DNA of 64,000 nt, taken from NCBI GenBank assembly GCA_022828125.1, contig JAJEJD010000016.1:116765-180764 (forward strand), written 5' to 3'. A model generated the notes under the pieces. It ran no database searches. It was not told the origin of the DNA and saw only the letters and a list, made by a program, of their open reading frames with translations. The stretch is from a bacterium. Lineage in GTDB: Bacteria > UBA8248. The position numbers and the translations under genes were made by a program. Shown piece by piece: positions 50,979-58,580 of the stretch; the stretch's first letter is position 1; each line of letters opens with the position of its first letter.

Positions 50979-51554
50979 TCAAGCCGATGTTTTCGCATAA
51001 TCCCATCCCGTAACAAACAAGTTCACCTCGCCGGTTGATTCCTCATATTTATAGCGCGTCAATTTGGCGAGATCATCACCATAGACATGAATGCCCACCA
51101 CGGGTTCAGACGAAGCGCAACTCACGCGGTGCACATCGTTGTCCTTCGTACAGCAGACGAAGACATCTCCGGGCCCGGCCAGACGTTTGCCTAAGGGCAT
51201 GAGTTTTACGCGGGCGCCGCTCTCGCGGGGGCCTTCACGCAAAAAACTCTCTTCGTTTTCCATTCCTCGGTAAATGCCTATCACGCCCCAGGTGCCGTGA
51301 TCATGAATCGGGGTAGTCTGACCCACATCCCATATACCGGCACCTATTGAGAAGCTCTCATCCGGCTCAATGTGAACCTTGTTGAGCGTAAATCCTTCTT
51401 TTTTCACTAGCAATTGATCGGCACTCAACAACTCAGGATCATCCAAAATCGGCTCAAGGCTCTCCGCTACGCGAGCGGTCATTTCCTCTTCGGTACCGCC
51501 AGTCTGTACAATTTCGCGTACTTGGTCGATAAAATCTTTCATCTTGTTAGACAT
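50979..51554 (-). CDS. Cysteine-dioxygenase-like cupin
   Basis: A 191-residue member of the cysteine/mercaptopropionate dioxygenase cupin group. Iron ligands are His-x-His in TTPIHDHGTWGVIGIYRG and a later His in NDVHRVSCASSEPVVGIHVYG. The family oxidises thiols such as cysteine or 3-mercaptopropionate to sulfinates, or removes sulfonate side chains. Start ATG at 51554, ribosome site GGGGGATG. Last gene of the minus-strand run with the alkyltransferase selenoprotein and acyl-CoA dehydrogenase. Confidence 0.82.
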   Translation of the reverse strand: MSNKMKDFIDQVREIVQTGGTEEEMTARVAESLEPILDDPELLSADQLLVKKEGFTLNKVHIEPDESFSIGAGIWDVGQTTPIHDHGTWGVIGIYRGMENEESFLREGPRESGARVKLMPLGKRLAGPGDVFVCCTKDNDVHRVSCASSEPVVGIHVYGDDLAKLTRYKYEESTGEVNLFVTGWDYAKTSA

Positions 51555-51602
51555 CTTTCATCCCCCAAGTTTTAGGATGCGTCCAAGCGAAATCCGCACG
51601 CC

Positions 51603-52154
51603 CTAATTTTTGTGGTTCATCTCATGGACCAAGAGCGCCAACTTCAAAGATACGCTGCTTGCGAATCCGCCGAGCTCGCCCGAGCCCGCGATGACCCGAT
51701 GTCATGGTATTACAAGAGGAACGGGATTTCTATGCAACGCCTGGCCGACGGCGCGTGAGGCTTTCGGGTTTCCGATTTCCTTCGCGACCCAGCCATAATT
51801 GCGCGTCTCTCCGTATGGAATTTCTTCCGTCTTCCTCAGCACTCTTTCCATAAAAGGCGTGAGTGCAGAGAGGTCCGTTTTCAGTTTGAAGTTTTTTCGC
51901 GCGCCTCTCAGATATTCTTCTATCTCTTTTGAAGCTCGACGACTCAACGGCGTAGATTGCTCCCTCGCATGCTCCGCCACGAGAGGTTTTTCCACGCCAT
52001 TCAACATTCTTATTTCCGCAATACCTTCATCCGATACAAACACGGAGAATTCCGCATGTACTTTCTGGAGCCACTCGGCAACATGATTTTCCAGCGATTC
52101 CCCGTCTTGCTGGAACAATTCAACCTGTCGCCACTTATCTGCCAGGCGCGCCAT
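51603..52154 (-). CDS. Methylated-DNA--protein-cysteine methyltransferase with selenocysteine acceptor (PUHRV)
   Basis: A 183-residue frame from ATG at 52154 to TAG at 51603-51605, broken only by TGA at 51702-51704 (codon 151). The context is ALHRNPVPLVIP-TGA-HRVIAGSGELGG, the family's PCHRV active site with the alkyl-acceptor Cys position coded by TGA. Everything else fits O6-alkylguanine-DNA alkyltransferase: the helix-turn-helix KASRAVGQALHRNP, PYGETRNYGWVAKEIGNP, and the final LKLALLVHE. If Sec is inserted, a selenolate would take the alkyl group in a suicide reaction. A hairpin with a GGGC loop lies 15-30 nt after the TGA. The alternative is a pseudogene, but no other lesion is seen. The acyl-CoA dehydrogenase ends 23 bases upstream. 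Confidence 0.85.
51672..51687 (-). promoter_or_regulatory. Possible SECIS hairpin of the alkyltransferase gene
   Basis: Six base pairs, GGGCTC with GAGCTC (one G-U), close a GGGC loop 21-24 nt after the TGA. Distance and a G in the loop fit bacterial SECIS elements. Confidence 0.5.
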
Positions 52155-52177
52155 CTGAAATTCTCCTTTTCATGCCG

Positions 52178-53374
52178 CTAAAACGCCGTGGCCACTCCTT
52201 TCACATAGGCTTGCCCGGTTCTTAACCGCAGGATTTGATTCGTGCCGTCTGAGTGCAAGAATGTACTGGCGTCGCGAAGGTATTTCTCCATGGGGGCATC
52301 GTGCATGATGCCTGCACCGCCGAATACCTCCATGCCCAGTCTCGCGCAATCAAAAGCGACTTCCGACGCGAAAACTTTGCACTTCCACCCTTGCGTGAAA
52401 TCATAGGGCTTTTGATGATCCACCGCCCAGGCGGTGCGCCAGATGTACGTGCGCGCAATGTCCAGATTCATCGCCATATCGGCAAGTATGGTTTCTATCG
52501 CCTGGTGCTGACCGATGGGCTTACCGCCCTGGACACGTTCCCGACTGTAGACGAGCGCCTTCTCGAACGCAGCGCGTCCAACGCCTAAGGCCGTAGCGGC
52601 TGCTTCGGGTTTTCCCATCGCCAGCAGATTGCCCCTAATTTCGAACATGTTTCCCTCACCCAGGATGATGTGGTTCTCGGGAATTTCGACGTCTTCATAG
52701 AAAATTTCAGAATTCATCGACAGACGCTGTCCAATTTTTTCATGCACTTCGCCTATCGATATGCCAGGGGTCTCTCTTGGAACCAGAAAACCGGTTAAGC
52801 CTTCCCTCAAGTTTTTGCTGAGATCGGTTCTCGCCGCCAAAACGTACAACGACGCAACAGGGCCATTGCTGACATAGCGTTTTTTCCCGTTGAGGATCCA
52901 TTTACCGCCTTCTCTCTCCGCGCGCGTATAAAGCGCGATGGAGGGGTCGTCATAATATCCCTGATGGTCGGTTCCCGCTCCTTCTTCCGTCATGGAAATC
53001 GCAGCCAGGAATCTTGGCTCTTCACATAAGCGTTTAATCCAGGGGTCTCTGACTTCAGGCTCTACTTTTTCGAATATATGGGAGAGCTTCCATGTCTGAT
53101 CCAGGTTCACCGCAAAACCCAGATCTCCCGCTGCCAGCTCCTCTCCCGCCAGACAGCACGAAAGCACATCGGCGCCCATACCTCCATATTCTTTGGGGTA
53201 AGGGAGTTGTCTGAGGCCCAAGGCGCTTGCCTTTTCGGTCAGATCCCAAGGCATCCGTTCTTCCCAGTTCTGAATCCGGTCACGCTCGGTGGACACCGGG
53301 GCCAACTCTTCATAGGAAAATTTTCTGGCTATTTCCTGAATCTGTAATTGCTCTTCATTCAACGTGAATTCCAT
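52178..53374 (-). CDS. Acyl-CoA dehydrogenase
   Basis: A 398-residue FAD-dependent acyl-CoA dehydrogenase. Marks: FAD-binding SMTEEGAGTDHQGYYDD, KRYVSNGPVASLYVL, the middle beta domain, and GMEVFGGAGIMHDAPMEKYLRDA. Near the C-terminus the usual YEGT, whose Glu is the base in most members, reads SDGT, so Asp takes its place. This suggests a non-standard substrate. ATG at 53374 has GGGAGG upstream. It sits downstream of the CBS and hydratase genes, so beta-oxidation-like breakdown of an acyl- or aryl-CoA is the likely pathway. Confidence 0.93.
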   Translation of the reverse strand: MEFTLNEEQLQIQEIARKFSYEELAPVSTERDRIQNWEERMPWDLTEKASALGLRQLPYPKEYGGMGADVLSCCLAGEELAAGDLGFAVNLDQTWKLSHIFEKVEPEVRDPWIKRLCEEPRFLAAISMTEEGAGTDHQGYYDDPSIALYTRAEREGGKWILNGKKRYVSNGPVASLYVLAARTDLSKNLREGLTGFLVPRETPGISIGEVHEKIGQRLSMNSEIFYEDVEIPENHIILGEGNMFEIRGNLLAMGKPEAAATALGVGRAAFEKALVYSRERVQGGKPIGQHQAIETILADMAMNLDIARTYIWRTAWAVDHQKPYDFTQGWKCKVFASEVAFDCARLGMEVFGGAGIMHDAPMEKYLRDASTFLHSDGTNQILRLRTGQAYVKGVATAF

Positions 53375-53447
53375 GGACGTTCCTCCCGTCAATTGCCCCT
53401 TGAAAGCGAGGCAAATGATCAATCACTCTAAGGAAAACAAAAGCGTA

Positions 53448-53831
53448 TCATGAAGAACAAGACAATACGCGATTGGCCGCTTCCATTCCCATGACACCAG
53501 GCGGCCTCCCAACACCCTCGACAAAGGCGGCATCCGCTCCCGCCATTTCAAGCTGGAAAACAGCCTCGTTCAAATCCGCGTTCGGGGACAACGATATCCC
53601 TCGTCTTGAAGGCATATCCGTTTTGGCAACCTCTCCCACTTTTTGAAATACCTCGGGCACACGAACAAACGCATCAAGGTCTTGTTTGTTTACGACGCCA
53701 ACCAAGCGCTTGTGGTCAAAAACAGCCGCCCAAGGCGCGTTTATCCTGTTCATGGCCGCCCAGGCTTCTCTGGCGTCTTCTTCCGCCCCAACAATCGCTA
53801 CCGCCTGCAAAAAACACTCCCTGACTTTCAT
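53448..53831 (-). CDS. CBS-domain protein
   Basis: A 127-residue protein with two CBS-like halves: AREAWAAMNRINAPWAAVFDHKRLVGVVNKQDL, and LNEAVFQLEMAGADAAFVEG. CBS pairs bind adenosine nucleotides and regulate partner enzymes. It overlaps the preceding enoyl-CoA hydratase stop by 4 bases, and the acyl-CoA dehydrogenase begins 73 bases later. A regulatory role for those CoA enzymes is suggested only by position. Confidence 0.82.
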   Translation of the reverse strand: MKVRECFLQAVAIVGAEEDAREAWAAMNRINAPWAAVFDHKRLVGVVNKQDLDAFVRVPEVFQKVGEVAKTDMPSRRGISLSPNADLNEAVFQLEMAGADAAFVEGVGRPPGVMGMEAANRVLSCSS

Positions 53832-54529
53832 CGGTCGATTTTCCCGGCTGCCGACAAATGCCCGAAGCGCGTCATCGCTTCAACTTTCAAAAACGTTGAT
53901 TTCATCGCCTTTAGTCTTTCGAGCGGATGTTGCGCAATCTCGCCAGCCAACTCGCGGACTTGCGCCATCAAGTCTCTTTTCGATGTGACGCGATTCACCA
54001 ATCCTAAGCGATATCCCTCTCGCGCATCAAATCTTCTGCCGGTGAACACTAAGTCTTTCACGGATGGAAGAAAAATCTGCCGCGTCAGACGAACGGTTGC
54101 GTCCCCTCCTGGAAATACCCCCAACGCAGTCTCCGGATATCCCAAAACAGCATCGCTAACCGCAACACGAATATCACATGAGAGCATCAACACCATCCCC
54201 CACCCGAAAGCGGGCCCGTTCACAGCTGCTATGGTCGGGATGGGCAGTTCACGAAGGGCTGTGCTCCATCTCTCGCCCAACATCATGAATCGCTTCGCTT
54301 GTTCTTCCGTATGTGTGGCGCTTTCCTTGAGGTCGCGCCCTGAAGAAAAAGAGCTTCCTGCTCCCGTCACAATCAGGACCTTAATACCCGGCGTCTTTTC
54401 AATTTCATCCATCTCTTTACACATGGCTTCCATCAATGGCGTGTTGAATGCATTTCGCGCTTCCGGCCGATTAACGGTGATGATCGCGATATGAGATTCG
54501 CTATGCGTGTGAAGGAGGTCACTATTCAT
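53828..54529 (-). CDS. Enoyl-CoA hydratase/isomerase-family protein, short
   Basis: A 233-residue crotonase. Oxyanion-hole segments are GSSFSSGRDLKE and VNGPAFGWGMVLML. The first catalytic Glu is kept in GYPETALGVFPGG, but the second Glu position reads Asp (SVKDLVFTG). The last ~30 residues found in the neighbouring paralogue are missing; the stop overlaps the CBS gene start, so the gene may have been cut by a fusion or deletion. Hydration, isomerisation or thioester chemistry cannot be told apart. A terminator separates it from the second hydratase. Confidence 0.9.
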   Translation of the reverse strand: MNSDLLHTHSESHIAIITVNRPEARNAFNTPLMEAMCKEMDEIEKTPGIKVLIVTGAGSSFSSGRDLKESATHTEEQAKRFMMLGERWSTALRELPIPTIAAVNGPAFGWGMVLMLSCDIRVAVSDAVLGYPETALGVFPGGDATVRLTRQIFLPSVKDLVFTGRRFDAREGYRLGLVNRVTSKRDLMAQVRELAGEIAQHPLERLKAMKSTFLKVEAMTRFGHLSAAGKIDR

Positions 54530-54540
54530 ATCTTGTCACA

Positions 54541-54575
54541 ATGAACAAAAAGCCCGTCCCCTAAGGGACAGGCTT
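54541..54575 (-). terminator. Rho-independent terminator after the second hydratase
   Basis: AAGCCCGTCCC at 54550-54560 pairs with GGGACAGGCTT at 54565-54575 around CTAA. On the minus strand the stem is followed by TTTTTGTTC. Confidence 0.88.
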
Positions 54576-54603
54576 GATATTACTTGTAAGATTAGGCGCC
54601 TTT

Positions 54604-55386
54604 TTATTCACCGGTAAAAACTGGTTTCCTCTTCTCTTTGAACGCCTGCAGCGCCTCGGCGAAATCCCTGGTGTGATTCAACGGCAACCTGTGGGCGTTC
54701 GAAAATTCGATAGCCTGAGCAAGCGGCATATCGATCGTCTGATCGATCACTTTTTTCGCGCCACGAACACCCAAGGGGCCATTGTCTCTGATCCGCTCCG
54801 CGATGGAAGTGGCTTCATCCATCAACACATCCAACGGATGCGCTTTGTTCACCAAGCCGATGCGCTCGGCTTCTTTTCCATCGATCCTCTTGCTCGTGAA
54901 AACCAATTCTTTCGCCTGGCCGGCCGGCATGACCCTTTGAAGCCAGACTACGCCGCCGGCTCCCGGGAAAATACCAAGGCTGCATTCCGGGAAACAAAGG
55001 GTGGCTTCTTCCGCGGCCAGTCTGATATCGCACACCAAGGTGATTTCCACGCCCCAGCCGAACGTATGGCCATTGATGGCGGCGATGGTCGGCATGGGCA
55101 AGCGTTCCCATAACGTCGTCGCCGACATCACGTAGCGCTGGTATTGATCGGCCATCTCCTTCGTATGGGTGGTGCTTTCTTTCAGGTCGCGGCCCGTGCT
55201 GAAACCACGTCCCTCTCCAGTGAGAATGACCACACGGACGTCTTGCGCGTCAGCCAAGGTTCGCGTCAATTCCACGAATTCTTCCGCCATCTTGAAGCTG
55301 ATTGCGTTCAGACTCTCTGGACGGTTGAACTTCACTACCGCCAATCCATCTTTTTCCGTATAGGATAATGTTTCAAATTCGCGCAC
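54604..55386 (-). CDS. Enoyl-CoA hydratase/isomerase-family protein
   Basis: A full-length 260-residue crotonase. Oxyanion-hole segments GRGFSTGRDLKES and INGHTFGWGVEITL; both Glu are kept (CFPECSLGIFPGAGG and QAKELVFTS). The C-terminal helix FAEALQAFKEKRKPVF is complete. GTG at 55386 follows AGGAGGGGCAC. It is 39 bases downstream of the UGSC gene, making a UGSC-hydratase transcript that ends at the 54541 terminator. Strongly similar to the truncated paralogue at 53828, with the same THTKE/THTEE insert after the first oxyanion segment. Confidence 0.93.
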   Translation of the reverse strand: MREFETLSYTEKDGLAVVKFNRPESLNAISFKMAEEFVELTRTLADAQDVRVVILTGEGRGFSTGRDLKESTTHTKEMADQYQRYVMSATTLWERLPMPTIAAINGHTFGWGVEITLVCDIRLAAEEATLCFPECSLGIFPGAGGVVWLQRVMPAGQAKELVFTSKRIDGKEAERIGLVNKAHPLDVLMDEATSIAERIRDNGPLGVRGAKKVIDQTIDMPLAQAIEFSNAHRLPLNHTRDFAEALQAFKEKRKPVFTGE

Positions 55387-55425
55387 GTGCCCCTCCTGGG
55401 AAATATCTTTTCAACTCAATTCGAA

Positions 55426-55956
55426 TCAGCTTTTCAGATGGCTGGCCACTTCTTCAACAAACTTGAGCGTCGTGTCTCTCATTTCATCAGGCTGTAGATT
55501 GCTAACCGGGTGAGGCAACTCAATATAAGGGTGACCTTCCATGCCCTTGCCACGGAATTGAAAGTCCGCCGCGTTCTTGAAGGCCTCGGTGATAATTGTC
55601 GTAGAAGGAATGCCCCGTTTTTCAAATTCAACCGTGTCGTGCACACTGCACAACGTGCAGGAGCCTCAGCCTCCCAATGCGGCTATCGCCACATCCACTT
55701 CCTGGGCCATTTCTTCGATCATTTCATCCGTAGCAGGCTTCGAGTAATGCTCTTTTCGCCTCGAAATGACTCTGGCCACGTCGTATTGCTCACGAAGGGC
55801 ATTGCCCAAGGTTTCCAAAATGATATCTGCTTGTTCCTTGGTGTTATCGAGGAGCCCCACCACCTTTCCCGAAAGATCGCCGGGCCGTTGCGCAAGCTCG
55901 ATTCGCGCGGCCGATCCTCCCGCCGTCGGATCGATGAATCCCATTCCGTTCGCCAT
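55426..55956 (-). CDS. UGSC-family selenoprotein
   Basis: Start ATG 55956 (MANGMGFIDPTAGG) behind TTTGGAGAAAACC. The frame gives 176 residues and ends at 55426; it is broken only by TGA at 55666-55668 (codon 97). The context is VAIAALGG-TGA-GSCTLCSVHDTVEFEKRGIPST, an exact UGSC motif, where U is selenocysteine. UGSC is a recognised family named for that motif, with Cys in some members. The layout KVVGLLDNTKEQADIILETLG, then UGSCxxC, then KRGIPSTTI recalls the selenoprotein subunits of glycine/proline-type reductases; no catalysis is established. A perfect 6-bp hairpin follows the TGA. Next genes: hydratase downstream, molybdenum hydroxylase divergent. Confidence 0.9.
55646..55660 (-). promoter_or_regulatory. 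Possible SECIS hairpin of the UGSC gene
   Basis: CTGCAC and GTGCAG form a perfect six-pair stem with a GTT loop, starting 5 nt after the TGA. It is the cleanest of the four hairpins and overlaps the codons for the GSCTLC segment. Confidence 0.55.
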
Positions 55957-56160
55957 GGTTTTCTCCAAATGATATGTGAACTCAACCGGACTTAAATCAT
56001 ATCCCGCAATTCATTCATTGTCTACGATATCAGCCCATTCGATTTTCTTCATGAAAATGCGAATAACATCTTTGATGCCTTATCCGCTTCTCAGATTCGC
56101 CGAATTTTGGCAGAATCAAGTCTAATTTACGGAAAACCTCTTACCTTAAGGAGCAGACAA
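55957..56160. other. Divergent intergenic region, UGSC / molybdenum hydroxylase
   Basis: About 200 AT-rich bases that should hold both promoters. TTAAGGAGCAG just before 56161 is the ribosome site of the hydroxylase. No operator palindrome is evident. Confidence 0.45.
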
Positions 56161-58422
56161 ATGGCCGATTACGATATCATCGGCAAGTCGAACGTTCGAT
56201 ACGATGCTATCCCGAAAGCAGATGGCTCTATGCCCTACGGAGAAGACGCGATTCCCGCAGGCGCTTTGCAGTGCGGCGTATTGTTTACGCCCGTCCCCGT
56301 AGGCCGCCTCAAAAAGCTCGACACTTCTAAAGCCGAAAAAATTCCAGGGGTCGCTGCTATTCTGACCGCAAAGGATATTCCGGGCACAAACGCGCGATTC
56401 GGCTCCGGCACGCCGGGCCTGCCCCATCAGCCGGTGCTGGTGGAAGATAAGATCGAATTTACCGGAGACGCCCTCGCCATCGTAGGCGCCGAAAACAGAG
56501 AAGCGCTTGATGCCGCGATAGCTGCGATCGAATTGGAAATCGAGTCGGAAGAGGGCGTGTGGACAACGCGTCACGATGAAACTAGCGCCGAGAAACGACA
56601 AGCGTGTGACTTTGAAGCTACGCGTGGAGACATAAAAAGAGCGTTTGACGAAGCCGACGTGGTGATTGAGAAAACATATACCACGCAACTCGCTGAACAC
56701 GCCTTCCTGGAACCCGCTTCCGGTACTTCCTGGATGGAGGAAGACGGCGTCATCACCATCCGCGTCGGCACACAACTCATTGAATACTATCGCGCCATTG
56801 CGGCGATTTTAGGAATCTCGCATAGCCGCGTCCGTCACCTCGGCACTTATGTCGGCGGTGGGTTCGGCGCCAAGGGCATGTTGACCGTGGAACCTTACCT
56901 GGCGCTGCTCACCTGGCATACGCAAAGACCGGCCGTAATGGTGTTGGGCCGCGAGCACGGCATCCGAAACACCTCGAAAAAACATCCTTTCTATATGAGG
57001 TACAAAACGGGAGCGACCAGGGACGGGAAAATCCTTGCCGTAGAAGCGGATATCGTAGGCGACGCTGGAGCCTATCCGTACAAATCCAATCTATTCCTCC
57101 TGGGCGCCATGTGCATCGCCGCAGGCCCTTACGATGTGCCCAACGCAAAAATTCGTGCGCATGGTTATCTCACCAATAATCCCATCACCAACGCGATGCG
57201 CGGTGTCGGATCGAACCAAGTCTGCTTCGCGTATGAGACCCAAATGAACCTGGTCGCGGACGCCATCGGGATGGATAAATACGAATTCAGGCGTAAAAAT
57301 TTCATCCAGAAAAACCAGGAACTACCAACCGGACAGAAAATACCTTATGAACCGAACCTGGAAGGGTGTCTCGACAGTGCGCTTCAGGCCTTGGGCGAAC
57401 CCACAGAACCAGGCCCGGGCAAACGCATTGGGCGTGCGGCGGCGGCGAACATCACCGGCTACGGAAGGCCGAATGACGACGCGAATGCGGCGGTTCACCT
57501 CGAGCCGGACGGCAGCGCCGTAGTTCGCGTGAGCGCGCCGGACATAGGCGCCGGCCAGGGCGCTACGCTTCAAAGCATCACGGCTGAAACCCTGGGACTC
57601 AGGCTCGATCAGGTATCCACCCGTCTATCAGATTCCGCCACAACACCGCTCTCGGGCATCACGGCAGGCTCCCGTCAAACACTCATGGCGGGGCACGCCG
57701 TTCGACTTGCCGCAGATGAGGTTCGAAAAGCCGTGACCAAAGGCGCTGCTTCGCTGCTTGAGGCTGCAGAAGAGGATATTCGCGTGGGAGGCGGCGAGGC
57801 ATGGGTGGCCTCCGCTCCCGAGAGAAGAGTTGGCATCGGTGCTGCGGCCGGCGAAGCCAAAAAAATGGGTGAGGCGCTACATTGCACGCATGGTTACAAC
57901 ATGCCCGGACATGAATATGAAAATCCGGAACGATACATGAACGGCATGGGCGGATGGTCGGACTACACCTTCGGCGTTCATGCAAGTGAAGTGGAAGTCG
58001 ACATCGAAACCGGCGAAGTGAATCTCTTGAAGCACATCGCTTCCCACGATGTTGGACGAGCGTTGAACCCTCAAAGCGTAGAGGGGCAATTCGAAGGCGG
58101 CGCTGTGATGGGGATCGGCTATGCGCTGCACGAGGAAATCACCATGGTGGAAGGGGACTGTCGATCACAAAGCTTTCATGAGTATCTGATCCCCACTTCC
58201 TCGGATATCGGCGAGTTTGAGTCCGTCGTTCTCGAATGCGGGGAGGGCGCGGGGCCATACGGCGCACGCGGCGTCGGCGAGCCTCCATGCAACAATGCAC
58301 CGGCCGCCGTTGCCCTCGCCATCAACGATGCGATAGGCACGGAAGTCTACGACCTGCCCATCACTCCCGAACGTGTCTGCTGGGCGGTCTTGAAGAAAAA
58401 CGGAAAAAGCAACGGCCATTAG
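56161..58422 (+). CDS. Xanthine-dehydrogenase-family molybdopterin-binding subunit (orphan)
   Basis: A 753-residue large subunit of the aerobic molybdenum-hydroxylase family (CO/aldehyde/xanthine dehydrogenase). Marks: SMPYGEDAIPAGALQCGVLF, KIPGVAAILTAKDIPG, EHAFLEPASGTSW, VGGGFGAKG, TNAMRGVGSNQVCFAYE, IGAGQGATLQSI and the catalytic Glu in ARGVGEPPCNNAPAA. Normally it pairs with a [2Fe-2S] small subunit and a FAD subunit; neither is adjacent, so electrons may go elsewhere. ATG at 56161 follows TTAAGGAGCAGACAA. A bidirectional terminator ends it. The substrate is unknown. The tup genes at 29-31 kb may feed the metal. Confidence 0.93.
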   Translation: MADYDIIGKSNVRYDAIPKADGSMPYGEDAIPAGALQCGVLFTPVPVGRLKKLDTSKAEKIPGVAAILTAKDIPGTNARFGSGTPGLPHQPVLVEDKIEFTGDALAIVGAENREALDAAIAAIELEIESEEGVWTTRHDETSAEKRQACDFEATRGDIKRAFDEADVVIEKTYTTQLAEHAFLEPASGTSWMEEDGVITIRVGTQLIEYYRAIAAILGISHSRVRHLGTYVGGGFGAKGMLTVEPYLALLTWHTQRPAVMVLGREHGIRNTSKKHPFYMRYKTGATRDGKILAVEADIVGDAGAYPYKSNLFLLGAMCIAAGPYDVPNAKIRAHGYLTNNPITNAMRGVGSNQVCFAYETQMNLVADAIGMDKYEFRRKNFIQKNQELPTGQKIPYEPNLEGCLDSALQALGEPTEPGPGKRIGRAAAANITGYGRPNDDANAAVHLEPDGSAVVRVSAPDIGAGQGATLQSITAETLGLRLDQVSTRLSDSATTPLSGITAGSRQTLMAGHAVRLAADEVRKAVTKGAASLLEAAEEDIRVGGGEAWVASAPERRVGIGAAAGEAKKMGEALHCTHGYNMPGHEYENPERYMNGMGGWSDYTFGVHASEVEVDIETGEVNLLKHIASHDVGRALNPQSVEGQFEGGAVMGIGYALHEEITMVEGDCRSQSFHEYLIPTSSDIGEFESVVLECGEGAGPYGARGVGEPPCNNAPAAVALAINDAIGTEVYDLPITPERVCWAVLKKNGKSNGH

Positions 58423-58440
58423 CTGAACACCAATCACACG

Positions 58441-58474
58441 AAAAAGCCCCGGCAAAATGCCGGGGCTTTTTTCT
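58441..58474. terminator. Bidirectional Rho-independent terminator
   Basis: AAAAAGCCCCGGC pairs with GCCGGGGCTTTTTT around AAAAT. It serves the molybdenum-hydroxylase gene and, from the other side, the four-paralogue operon whose last gene ends at 58581. Confidence 0.93.
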
Positions 58475-58580
58475 TGAGAAAACACCAAAACATTTGTGGC
58501 TTCACAAAGATTTATTTAGCAAGGAGCACAGCTATTTCTGCCGCGTCATCTTGGCATTACAACCTGCATACCTGCACAAT

